From NCBI GenBank assembly GCA_030407315.1, contig JALQPE010001775.1, forward strand, positions 1-51,979: a stretch of DNA of 51,979 bases. Direction: 5' to 3'. Below are positions 29,141 to 38,877 of the stretch, one piece after another. The notes under the pieces are model-generated. The model was not told the origin of the DNA and ran no database searches. It was given only the letters and a program-made list of their open reading frames with translations. The stretch is from Asparagopsis taxiformis (lineage: Eukaryota; Rhodophyta; Florideophyceae; Bonnemaisoniales; Bonnemaisoniaceae). How positions within the stretch are numbered: the first letter of the stretch is position 1; the number at the start of each line of letters is the position of its first letter. A program made the translations under genes and the position numbers.

Positions 29141-31952
29141 ATGGCTCCTCGCACTCGCTCCAAACCCTCTGCCCCCGCCACTGCTCGCGCTTCGACTGGC
29201 GGTCGGGCCTCCGCTCGCTCTCGCGCCCCTTCTCGCAGCCCTGGTCACGATAACTCTGTCACCGCCGAGGTTCAGTTGTCAGACTGTCCCAAAGCTGACC
29301 ACAGGCTGTCTCCCTTGGATTTGCACAGACCTCCCCTATTCTCTCGTCATATTAGGGAAGGGAGAGTGCTTGAGCTGAAGGAGAAGTTCCTGAGGGAAGG
29401 ATTCACCTCCTCAATCTCCCGAATCCTTGCCTGCAAAATGCTCCTTCCCAGTGAAGGCAGCACAACCCCCACCCTTCAAACGTTCTACATCGATGGTGGC
29501 CATCGCGTTGCGGCTCTCCAGAAGTGCATTCGTGAAGACCCGGAAGGGCAACATCCGTATGCTGCTTCATTCAGGAACATCGATGTGGCTTTGATCAGGC
29601 GCCCAGGGACAGAAGAAGTTTCCGATGAGTACTTCACACCTTTTGAAGTACTCGGGCTGTCCATTCAAGCAAACACACTCACACATGATGTTGCCCTTGT
29701 TTCTTTGGCAGACCGAGTGTGTTCTGTGGTCCAACTGCTCACGACCAAGGACATGCTGGGTGAACCGAATCGGAAGTGCATTCAGGTCATCATGGACAGC
29801 CAGTTGTCGATATCGAAACTGGGCTACCAAGCCATCAACAAGCACGTGACTGCTGCGAAAGGCTTCCGGACTGTGAACAACAAAGCGCTTGAGTTCTGGA
29901 GTTCCGTACCGAGCATGTTCACCAAGGAAATTCTCGCTGCGGAACAGGAAAGGGCCGTTAAAGAAGGCCGTGACATCAACGACGATGTCTTCAAGCAGTC
30001 CGTAGACATGTATGGCTGCAACATGGATCTCGTTTTCATGGCAGACTTCCGTCGCGGCTCGGAGTATCAGCAAAGGTTCATCTTGCTCATAACAGCTCTC
30101 TGGACACGCATGCGAGATCTGCGTCAGTTGAGTAGGACGACAAGAGGATTTGGTAATCCTTTCGTTCGTGTTTTGATTGAAGTGTTCAAGATGTCCGAGC
30201 CGGTTGCTGCTCACAAAATGATGGAGCCTCCGCTCGAGCATTTCTACTCCGAGCTCAAGAACACTGGGTCAGGAAAGGAGACTGTTATTGCGAACAGTAT
30301 CGCGGAGACCCTCCTGCACTTCAATACCGACGACAACAGCGGTACGAAGCATGCTCTCGTCTCCGACGAAATGTATGAGCAGCTTCGCTTTTCCACGGGC
30401 GTTGTGGACATGGAAGAAGACCAAAGGGTCATTGTTCACAATGAACAGCCATCTGAAGATGCGCCGAAGCCATCTACGCCCCAATCAGATGAGCCTTCTA
30501 CCCCTTCTACCCGTTCTGGTCCTACTCCTCCTGCCCCTTCTACCCCTCCTGCTCCTCGTGCCCCTCATCCTCCTGCCACCCTTCTACCCCTTCTACCCCT
30601 TCTACCCCTCCTCCTGCCGCTCCGTTCCCGCCCCTTCCACCCCTCCTGCTACCCCTCCTGCTCCTGCCCACTTCCGTTCCTGCAGTTGAGCAGGCTCAAG
30701 GAACCCCTGATGCCACTGTGGCAGGTTCTGAGAAGCAATTGGGATCTGTTCTCCTCCGTCTCCCTCTCAATGCACCACCGCTTGCGGTGAATGAGCCAGT
30801 CGAGACACTTCGCAGGTCGAAACGGCAGAGAACGGAGAGTCTACGGGTTGGTGGCGACAGTCAGGCAGAGTCGGAGGTAGAAGAGTCCGAAGAGCCCCTT
30901 CCGAAGCGCAGAAGACTGGAAGTTAACCGTACGGTTAAACGTTCAACCGAGGAGATTCCATTGTTCAGCGATGAGCAGGAAAATCCCCTCCCCGACAGGG
31001 TAGTCGATGAACGGATTATGGATATTCTCCCGAACACCATACCGTCAGACTCTAGGGTCAAGTACTATATCGACAGCAAGCTGTACGAAACAATCCGACA
31101 GGAGATTTTGAGTGCAGCTGCTGCCGATATGAATTGTATAGCGTGCAGTGGTCCAGCTTGCTGTGCAGAGAAGTTCTTTGCAACAGCTAGGTCAACTCTC
31201 AATCTCTTGGGTGCCCATGTACTCAGTGGTATCTTCCGTTCTTCGACTGTGGGCAACGCAGCACATGAACTGTTCACGTTCTATGTCACGTTCTACGCCC
31301 AGAAGTTCAAACCTGTTCATTCTTCTGCTGAAGACAGTTCCAATGATCCCTGGCATTAGATTCGAAACAAGGGTGAGGTAACAGCAGAGCAACAGGCCTC
31401 TCGTTTGGGAAGGTTCTCTATCTCAAGGAAGAAGATTTGCGACGATCTCGAGCAGATGGATGAACATCAATTCAAGAACAAGATGATTCTCGAGGTCGGC
31501 AAAGCAATCTGTGCCGAGCTAATGTACTTGGGCCTAGGAATCCATGAGCCTGTGGCCTTACCTCTGATGGTGCTCCAGATCAACACTTGCACACAGACCT
31601 ACCGGTGGTCATCAATGATTCCGATTTCCCACCTGGAAGATCGTACTTTCTGATGGCAAGCGCGGCTGATGGGTTCTGGCTTCGTGGAGCGTATTTCAGC
31701 CACGTCTGTTTGACGCGTGCAGACGCTGAGAAGTACAAGACGCCTGTTATGGACATCTACGTGCCACCGTATTCTCTCTTCATCGGTCGTGGTGACTTCT
31801 ACCATGGAGGCAAAGGATTCAGTAGTTCAGCGGAAAATCGCCTAACATATGGTCTTCCGGTTCGTTCTCATCTCTACCTTTTAAGTGACGAAGAAGAATT
31901 GGCGGATGCTATCGAAACAGTCAACTACTGGGATGCACCTAGTGCGCGATAA
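29141..31952 (+). pseudogene. Broken ParB-dioxygenase gene, element B
   Basis: A relative of the gene at 24476. The first frame (549 residues from ATG 29141) has a basic Ser/Arg/Ala-rich start, an intact ParB-like domain with YIDGGHR (D118) and the helical region. Three lesions follow. A frame change falls inside a Pro/Ser/Thr microsatellite of TTCTACCCC units (about 30560-30690). An in-frame TAG lies at 31357-31359. A second frame change lies between about 31545 and 31590, just before the HTD motif. Beyond it the dioxygenase end is still recognisable: HTD, YFLMASAADG, GRGDFYHGG and LPVRSH. Introns could explain one break, but no good splice pairs are seen, and slippage in the microsatellite is the natural cause of the first. 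The ParB part could still be made as a truncated protein. Confidence 0.75.
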
Positions 31953-32274
31953 TCTGCAAGAATACTGCTTTGCCTCTCCCTCTACAGGCAGCATCTGCCA
32001 ATCCTAAGCTAGCTTCGGTAGTACACTTCCTTTACCACAACTAAATCTACTCCTATTCATGACTTTGAAAATATTAGCACGGTCAGTCTACTGCACTATT
32101 AGAGTTCCTCTACCTCTCACCCCGCATAGCTTCTACACCCTACATCGTACAGACTGATCTCTTTTCCTTTCCTACATGCATGGCACAGTTTTGCAAGACT
32201 GCCACAATTCCACATCACTCGAGTAACCAAGGTCTTGGATTGTTCTTCTTAGTATACTAACTATAGTTGAGATG

Positions 32275-32620
32275 CAAACCTGGCAGCCAATGACAAAGCC
32301 CAGGTGCAGCAATTCCATTGGCAGCCGCTGCGTTCATGACAGCCAATGGCAGAGCTGCACTTGGGCTGGCCACACCCAAAATAATACCGGGTATTATTTT
32401 GGCATGGCAAAGCCCAGGTGCAGCAATTCCATTGGCTGCCGCTGCGTTCATGACAGCCAATGGCAAAGCCCAGGTGCAGCAATTCCATTGGCTGCCGCTG
32501 CGTTGATGACAACCAATGGCAGAGCTGCACTTGGGCTGGCCACACCCAAAATAATACCCGGTATTATTTTGGCATGGCAAAGCCCAGGTGCAGCACTATC
32601 ATTGGGCGTGGGCTGACTCG
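32275..32620. repeat. R3 palindromic repeat cluster between the ParB and methyltransferase genes
   Basis: Four partial units contain CCCAGGTGCAGCAATTCCAT, TTGGCTGCCGCTGCGTT and CAGCCAATGGCAGAGC. Perfect 27 bp palindromes with CCAAAATAATACC arms lie at 32376-32402 and 32546-32572. CCAAT/ATTGG and CAGGTG motifs are again interleaved. The flanking sequence from 31953 to 32754 has no gene. The cluster is downstream of both neighbouring genes, so it is not simply a promoter. Confidence 0.9.
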
Positions 32621-32754
32621 CACCGCTCAGCAAATGAAAGTCTGTTATTATCGCTCAGGTAGATTGTAGTATTACAACGTTGTACGAGTTCAGATGCAAG
32701 ACTTTTTATTGCTGATGGTACTCTTGATATCTGTAATTGGACGCCTAAACTGTC

Positions 32755-35700
32755 CTACTTCTCTGCAGTCCAGTAGCGCGATCCATAGTCAACGAATATC
32801 TCTTCCCCAGCTCGAACATCTACTACAACCTGCGCTAGGATGAGATCAGGTTTTGCTACTGCATACTTGAAGTCGCAAGTAGGATTGACGTCTTTGTGAA
32901 CTCGGAACTCCGCATTTTTTCTGCGTTGCACATTTGCAACTCTCTCCATTCCGTCAATGGTCCTACTGTCGTTGAGGTAGCTGCAGACATTGTATTCCGC
33001 TGGTACAAGATATATCTTGTCGACCGGTGCTTCTTCTCCGATGACACTGGTCTCCATCTCCATGTTGAAGTTTTGGAATCTTTCACCAGTACAACCGAAC
33101 CCGTCCGGTCCGTACAAGCGACTGCGTTGCGGTTCATTCTCCCCAATCTTCCCGTATAAAATTGTCCCATTATACCATCCAACAACAGAGCCCCTCTCTA
33201 AATCTTCTGCGGCAAAAACCCCCAATCCTCCCTCTCGAACTGTCGATGCAGCAACAATAACGTTGTGAAAGGAGGCATCTACTGCAAGCATCATCTCAGG
33301 GTCAACGGAGAAAACCTTGCCTAAATCTTCTACGCCCCATTCATTCATTGGGACTTCGGCAAGTCTTCGGAGCATGCTTTGATCCCGCGCAACAGAGGAG
33401 ACAAATCGCAACATATGCAGTGGTAGTGAAGATACCGACGGGAATCCATCAGGCGCATCACTTCGATGTCGAAGTCTTTCACTTCCTACATTGCTCCTTA
33501 TCGAGTAATTCCATTCTTTGTTAGCGAGAATACTCGATATGTCATTTTTGGTTGCCTCCCCAAAAACTCCATCTCGACCTTGCCTAACAAAGCAATCCAG
33601 CAACAACGGCTGAGCTGATCCATGGCATGTGGCGTCTTTTTCACATCCAATAAACTTGCGATACAGACCATCTCTCATTGTCATGCAAGCTATTGCAGTA
33701 GAATACGTTCCGGAGAATAGATCTACCACAATGTCTCCTGGCTTTGAAAACCTTGAAATAAGCTCTCGAAGTATGGACAGAGGCTTCTGCTCCGCACGTA
33801 GCCTTTTGTCTTCGAAGTTCAATGACTCACCAGGTCCGAGCTTTGGGCAGTTGTCGATTGCGTTCACGTACCCTGGATGTCGTGAAAGGTCACGGTTATG
33901 CAAAGAATAATCAACCATTTCAAACGCGGCAGCTCCCATCCCACGTTTGAAACTGTGCACAACAAACTCGTGAATGTTGTGTAATGAACACGATTTGTTC
34001 ATTGGGTTTTGGATGAATACGTAGGGACGACGGCTTAGAATGAGAGGAACATCGTCTGTACGCATGGATTGTTCCCCGCTTTCTGCATTTTGAAGAGCTT
34101 CTCCCCACCCAACCAACTGTTTGATACTGGAAAATATCAGGGCATGTCCTCCAGGGCGCAGCATTCGAGAAATGTCCTTTCCAGTACGAAACATTTGTGC
34201 GCTATTGATGTCATCATAGTCTGAATTGGTCTTGCCTTTCTCCCTCCGCGTGTTGAAGGGTGGATCGGTGAGCACAAGTTGTGCTTGTCCATCAATAGTA
34301 TTCCCTGAAAGCATGCCAATGGAATCAGTGTTAACCTGGTGCACTAACCTCGAGGCTGTACAGTTGTAAGCCACGCAAAATCTCTTCATGACCTTTTTCA
34401 ATTGCACAATATGATCCGGTACCCCCTCTTCCTCACCCACTGCCTCCGCTGACGGTGTATCCTCCGCAACATCTTGCATAACCGTGTCCATTGCGGACGA
34501 AGCCCTCCCATCCATGCTGGATGTATACTGGGATCCAGAGTCATTGGTAGGTTTCCTTCCACCTGTACCTAAACGGCGAGTGCTGTGCTGCATTGATTCA
34601 TTCGACTCAAGAAGATCTCTTTCTCGAGAAAGAGATCTGGATGCTGCGTTGCGCTGTTCAGTCTCGTAGAGAATTTTCAAGTCGCAGACATCAACTGGCT
34701 TCACACGCATTTCACGGTTCCAGTTCTTCCATACCTTGAGTCTTTCGTGACCATCCAATGCGATGGATTGTTCTATTCTTGCTTCGATGAAGGCGTTCAA
34801 TCCGAACCGGTCAGGCTGATGGAAAAATTTAGTGCGCAGCCCTTCCATCTGGTTCGTACTTGATCCGAATACATCAATGCCTTTCATACAGTCATACACA
34901 GACACTAGTACGGCTTCTGTCAAAGACCTCAACCTTGCATCAACAGAGATATCCAAAGTGCCTGGATAACCTGCATCCTCGCGGAGTTTCACTACCGGGG
35001 ACGGAAGCAGAAGATCTGAGTAGTGGTCAGGATGTGCCCACCCGTCAGTACGATTAGCAAGACAGATGAATTGGAATTTCGCAGAGTCGAAAACTATGTA
35101 CGGGCGACACATCATGTAGGCGCTTTCGAAGCCCAGAATCATCGCTGTTGTATCCCAGGCAGACATGACCCTTTCCAAAACGACACCCACAGACTCTCCG
35201 TTTGCTCTTGTGCGCTGGAAAGGGGCGAATGTAGAAGTCTCTGTATCCCTCCCAGTTCTACGACGCTTCCTACCCCGGCGAATGGGTGCATTTCTGCGTC
35301 TAGTGAGGGCAATGTGCACAAATGAAATCATAAACATCAGCCTTCCAAATACTTTGTCTTCTTCTGTTAATGTTCTACCCTGTGCACTTCTTCCAGAACG
35401 AAAATACTCACAGGTGAGGACTTCGCGACACAATGGAGAAGCAATTTCACCACTTGTAGACATCCCAAACAACTGCTCGCCGACTGATGCTCTTTTCTCG
35501 AGAGATGTGGGAAACTCCTTCATCGCAAAATTGTTCTGAACTTCCACCGGCCTTCCCCATACAATACAGAACAACTGCCACAGACAGCGAACCATTTTGG
35601 GATTGGGTTCTTCTATGCGACTGTAGGGGCGAAGCACACGAAGAATTGACAAGCAACTCTCGTACTGTGGCTGCCTCAGCACAGTTTCTGCCAAATCTTC

Positions 35701-36264
35701 GCGCTGAGATCCCACGGCGAGCCATCGCCTAATGGATGGCATATTCACGTCGCGAATTGTAACCATGCTTGAGCTTCCTTGTTTTTCACCTGCGTTTCGC
35801 TCCCAGTACCCATCTCTAAGATCCAAAGTAAGATTCAGGTACTCAATGAAAGTCATCCTCTTCTGCCTGGATGCCATATCGTTCGCGTTTGATGCTTTCA
35901 CACTATCTAGAAGGAAAGCAGCACTTGTAATCGGAGATATGTCGACTTCTTCTTCAATCATAGGAACAGTGAAATCACGCGGAAGCTCACCGTTCTCTAT
36001 GAGCTTGATTACAGCTTTCGAACGATGCGCACCATCCAGCACCTCTACCTCACCGGCAATGATCCGACCGGTAATTGGGTTGTTGTCATTGTAGCCGTAA
36101 ACCGGAATGCTCTCGGCAATAACATCGACGTGCCTGTAGTCGATTTCTCGAATCTCGACATATCTTTTGATCTTGAATGGGTCGATGTGCAATAGCCCAT
36201 TGCGCCGCTCACCATGAAGGGGACGCCGAGAGGTGCTCGCTGGATTTCTCTTCTCAGAGGCCAT
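32755..36264 (-). CDS. ParB-like + DNA amino-methyltransferase + SET triple fusion, element B
   Basis: A 1169-residue single-exon protein starting at ATG 36264. Residues about 24-130 form a ParB/Srx-like domain with VLDGAHR (D77-R81). A helical middle follows, with a basic RRGRKRRR cluster (about 328-335) that could be a nuclear signal. The methyltransferase has motif IV DPPFN (D667), an RPGGH block, and motif X running into motif I DLFSGTY (D848). This beta-class order is shared with the protein at 9052, and the two are clearly homologous here. The SET domain (about 1009-1165) shows GGLGVFA, YLND, NAEF and EIFVDYG (catalytic Tyr candidate Y1160). Motif IV with Phe instead of Tyr is tolerated in some N6-adenine enzymes. 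It should act in the nucleus on DNA and a lysine, with the ParB module perhaps giving site choice. It is divergent from the gene at 36996. Confidence 0.85.
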   Translation of the reverse strand: MASEKRNPASTSRRPLHGERRNGLLHIDPFKIKRYVEIREIDYRHVDVIAESIPVYGYNDNNPITGRIIAGEVEVLDGAHRSKAVIKLIENGELPRDFTVPMIEEEVDISPITSAAFLLDSVKASNANDMASRQKRMTFIEYLNLTLDLRDGYWERNAGEKQGSSSMVTIRDVNMPSIRRWLAVGSQREDLAETVLRQPQYESCLSILRVLRPYSRIEEPNPKMVRCLWQLFCIVWGRPVEVQNNFAMKEFPTSLEKRASVGEQLFGMSTSGEIASPLCREVLTCEYFRSGRSAQGRTLTEEDKVFGRLMFMISFVHIALTRRRNAPIRRGRKRRRTGRDTETSTFAPFQRTRANGESVGVVLERVMSAWDTTAMILGFESAYMMCRPYIVFDSAKFQFICLANRTDGWAHPDHYSDLLLPSPVVKLREDAGYPGTLDISVDARLRSLTEAVLVSVYDCMKGIDVFGSSTNQMEGLRTKFFHQPDRFGLNAFIEARIEQSIALDGHERLKVWKNWNREMRVKPVDVCDLKILYETEQRNAASRSLSRERDLLESNESMQHSTRRLGTGGRKPTNDSGSQYTSSMDGRASSAMDTVMQDVAEDTPSAEAVGEEEGVPDHIVQLKKVMKRFCVAYNCTASRLVHQVNTDSIGMLSGNTIDGQAQLVLTDPPFNTRREKGKTNSDYDDINSAQMFRTGKDISRMLRPGGHALIFSSIKQLVGWGEALQNAESGEQSMRTDDVPLILSRRPYVFIQNPMNKSCSLHNIHEFVVHSFKRGMGAAAFEMVDYSLHNRDLSRHPGYVNAIDNCPKLGPGESLNFEDKRLRAEQKPLSILRELISRFSKPGDIVVDLFSGTYSTAIACMTMRDGLYRKFIGCEKDATCHGSAQPLLLDCFVRQGRDGVFGEATKNDISSILANKEWNYSIRSNVGSERLRHRSDAPDGFPSVSSLPLHMLRFVSSVARDQSMLRRLAEVPMNEWGVEDLGKVFSVDPEMMLAVDASFHNVIVAASTVREGGLGVFAAEDLERGSVVGWYNGTILYGKIGENEPQRSRLYGPDGFGCTGERFQNFNMEMETSVIGEEAPVDKIYLVPAEYNVCSYLNDSRTIDGMERVANVQRRKNAEFRVHKDVNPTCDFKYAVAKPDLILAQVVVDVRAGEEIFVDYGSRYWTAEK

Positions 36265-36506
36265 CGAGAAATAGATTCTTCACCTCAATCAGTCACCAGC
36301 AGAAAACAATCTTCTCTCCTACCTGCCGTTAAAAACCTTCGGCAACAATCTTGATAAACCTTAAATGCACAGTTAAAGAGTTAACCTGAATATTTTCAGG
36401 TATACTTTGGCTAGGTAGGGTACGTAATGAGGAATAATTAGGTTCTTCGGCGGCCTTTCAATACAATTATTTCGCCAACGGACATTTCCATTTTTGTTTT
36501 GAATTT

Positions 36507-36578
36507 GAAGTCCCCTCGAGAGATTGAGTTTGAAATCTGCCATCGGAGATTTCAAAACCAATCTCTTGAGAGGACTTC
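36507..36578. promoter_or_regulatory. Imperfect 32 bp inverted repeat in a divergent promoter
   Basis: Arms starting GAAGTCC(C/T)CTC and ending GAAATCT match at 28 of 32 positions around an 8-base loop. It lies between the divergent genes at 36264 (minus) and 36996 (plus), about 240 and 420 bp from their start codons, so it could bind a regulator shared by both. The remainder of 36265-36995 holds no gene. Confidence 0.5.
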
Positions 36579-36617
36579 ATCTTCTGTTCGAACTTGTAGA
36601 CTCGTTCTTACAACCAG

Positions 36618-36627
36618 TATATAAATA
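36618..36627 (+). promoter_or_regulatory. Candidate TATA box
   Basis: TATATAAATA in the divergent intergenic region, about 370 bp before the ATG at 36996. It is the best TATA-like string there, but A/T-rich strings are common, so the call is weak. Confidence 0.3.
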
Positions 36628-36995
36628 TACACATTGATTTCACTGCATCATTCTCGATCCCTGCGTCTGTTTATACATACACGTCTAGGTTCCGTTATAT
36701 TGCCACAGCGAAAAATACACCCAATCTACTGGTAATGGCTTCGAGCAGCTCGGAATAAGATCTTTATTATATGGTGATGAATGTTCAAGAGAGATGATCA
36801 TCACGATGTTGGTCTCCCATGTCGCTTGGGACAGTTGTTAGTAATTTATAACCGTTACGAGTTATGCAAGTATAAAAATAGTAACCTACCAATTTTCTCT
36901 CTATCATTCCACACGGATACAAGCTGTACAGTTTCGTCATCTTTCCTGTTTCCTCAGTCGATACCTCTTCCATTCTTTTCCTGGGAATACCCATT

Positions 36996-38384
36996 ATGCA
37001 AGACCCAACAGACTTTGTCTCCGAAGGATCAGTCATTGAAGTAGAACGGAGTTTACAAACGAGAGGAAGGAAACAGAAAAAGGTTTGGTGGGGCGCCAAA
37101 GTGTTGAGTACTGCCAAGCCGGACGCGTCCGGAGAACATCGTTTGACTGGAAACTTGTTTTTTACGCTGCAATATCAATCTGAACACGGTTTCGACCAGT
37201 CAGTCTCTACAGCAAAATTATTCAAGAACAATTCGCTGCTGGACATTGACTCTGGAAACATGCTACGTTGGAGGTTTGGAGAGCAACTAGCACTAGAGCA
37301 GACGATCTCGTCTGCGGGTGAAGACAGTTTCCATAAAAAAGACTGCAAACAAAACTTGTTGAGTCGATCCAAGTCCGAGCCGCGCTTAGTTTGCGATGAG
37401 AGTCCTCCTGGTCCTAACATCAATGAGGACATATCCAAGCTGTTTCAAAAGGTATCCTACCTCGAAAGGCAGATTCTCAACTGTCGCGGTTCATCAAGCG
37501 CTACTGGACCCATCTTCGGAAACATTGTGTGCGACAACCTGTTCCAGAGAGTTGGCTTAAAACTGGACAAACCCCTGTCCTCCAAAATCACGAAGTCTGA
37601 AACAGGCCGGGAAGTGAGCTCCTTGGTGCAAGACTATGTGACGGCAAGAGCAGATTGCTCGCTTGAACAGTTTTTACAACTTTCCAGGCTATGCGAAGAG
37701 AAGAACAACCCAAACACAATTTTCCTGCCGAGCGTCGAGGCGGTTCGAATTTCAACTGGGAGAGATAAAGAGCTATCGATCCACTTTGGAACATACTATG
37801 ACCTCTGCAATACTTTAGCTCCTTCCATGTCTACATGCACGAACTCTACTATCCTCAAGTGGAAGAAAACACGACACGATTCTGGGTCTTCTGTCATTAG
37901 AGTTTTGGGAACTCTAGCAGACAGTGCTTCAGAAGATTCTATTCCATCTACAAAGGCTGTTCTTGTTGGTTCCTCTTTATACAGGAGATCTGAAAACATG
38001 AGTAGTACTGTCGTTCTTACTCGAGAATCTGATGAATACGACTATGTCAATTGCAGCTATTCGTATCCTTTGGAAGCTCGCTTCCTCTCAAGTCGAGAAA
38101 TGCAGGAGAACTTTGAGCTGCCGGACAGCAAAAATTTCAAACTGGCCAACTCGTTCTCACTGACCTGGAAACCTGTTCAAGGCCCTCGTCCATATGGAAC
38201 TTTCGAGCGCGTTCTCAAGAATGTTGTGTTGGGAACTGCATACTTGAACCTCCCAGCATGCATTTTCAGTGGACACACCATCTGCAGCGAGCTAGGCACA
38301 ATTGGACATGACGTTATTGTTGGACAGAATAGTTCCCCTGTCGATGCACCTCATCCTACCGCACACGATGTCGCCTCCGAGTAA
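36996..38384 (+). CDS. Unknown protein with a possible Tudor/SH3-like N-terminus
   Basis: A 462-residue protein starting at ATG 36996 with no family that I can name. The first ~95 residues have the look of a Tudor/PWWP-type SH3 barrel: EGSVIEVE, a basic loop, KVWWGAKVLS, and a later FTLQYQSEHGF strand, matching the usual pattern of an aromatic WW.AKV strand followed by a Y-containing strand. The rest is mixed alpha/beta, with a Ser-rich stretch around 130-175. Element A has no gene like it. It lies between the ParB-methyltransferase-SET gene (divergent) and the coiled-coil gene (convergent). If the barrel is real, it could read methyl-lysine or methyl-arginine, which would suit a neighbour that carries a SET domain. 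That function is inference only. Confidence 0.6.
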   Translation: MQDPTDFVSEGSVIEVERSLQTRGRKQKKVWWGAKVLSTAKPDASGEHRLTGNLFFTLQYQSEHGFDQSVSTAKLFKNNSLLDIDSGNMLRWRFGEQLALEQTISSAGEDSFHKKDCKQNLLSRSKSEPRLVCDESPPGPNINEDISKLFQKVSYLERQILNCRGSSSATGPIFGNIVCDNLFQRVGLKLDKPLSSKITKSETGREVSSLVQDYVTARADCSLEQFLQLSRLCEEKNNPNTIFLPSVEAVRISTGRDKELSIHFGTYYDLCNTLAPSMSTCTNSTILKWKKTRHDSGSSVIRVLGTLADSASEDSIPSTKAVLVGSSLYRRSENMSSTVVLTRESDEYDYVNCSYSYPLEARFLSSREMQENFELPDSKNFKLANSFSLTWKPVQGPRPYGTFERVLKNVVLGTAYLNLPACIFSGHTICSELGTIGHDVIVGQNSSPVDAPHPTAHDVASE

Positions 38385-38556
38385 AACGTTTTCTATCTTT
38401 TCTAGATGGGTCTACAAGACTGTTCAGAATTAGCCAACCTCGATTAAGTCGATGGTATCCATCGATACATGCTCCGTATCTTTCTGGCCTGTTCCTTCGT
38501 CCAGGGACTGTCTGCATTCCGTAACAATGATTGCCCTCCACTTGGCAAAATATTCC

Positions 38557-38583
38557 TCAAAATATTACCCGGTATTATTTTCC
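38557..38583. repeat. Solitary degenerate R3 palindrome
   Basis: AAAATATTACCCGGTATTAT with weakened outer arms, followed by GCCAGGTGGAGC and CATTGG. These are the same companion motifs as in the R3 clusters. It sits in the 493 bp between the convergent genes ending at 38384 and 38878; nothing else is seen there. Confidence 0.7.
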
Positions 38584-38877
38584 GCACTACTCTGCCAGGT
38601 GGAGCTACGGCATTGGATGGGACTGCACAGGCCCCGAAGATACTAGAACTCTTAACCGTAGTAGACATGACGCTTTCTAGTCGCAGAGTGAGCTGAAAAA
38701 TAAGAACGATAGCTATTGTTTCCAGTACACCATGTAGTACGTAGCATGCTAGGGTGCACCTTTTCCACTCATATCCTAGACAGTTTCATATCTAAAGGTT
38801 TCTATTTCTCCTCAGTCTGCCTCGTCGTAATTATTTTACTTCAAAGGTTATGAAACTTTACTTATCCGCTTCCATTA

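Noticed and set aside
29141..31952. Spliced gene model to explain the frame breaks
   Set aside because: No consistent splice-site pairs were seen, every other gene in the window is a single exon, and one break is an in-frame stop within conserved flanks.
28319..32620. CRISPR-like array from regularly spaced palindromic repeats
   Set aside because: The intervals between palindromes are themselves conserved, unit lengths are ~100 bp, and no cas genes exist; these are ordinary direct repeats in a eukaryotic context.
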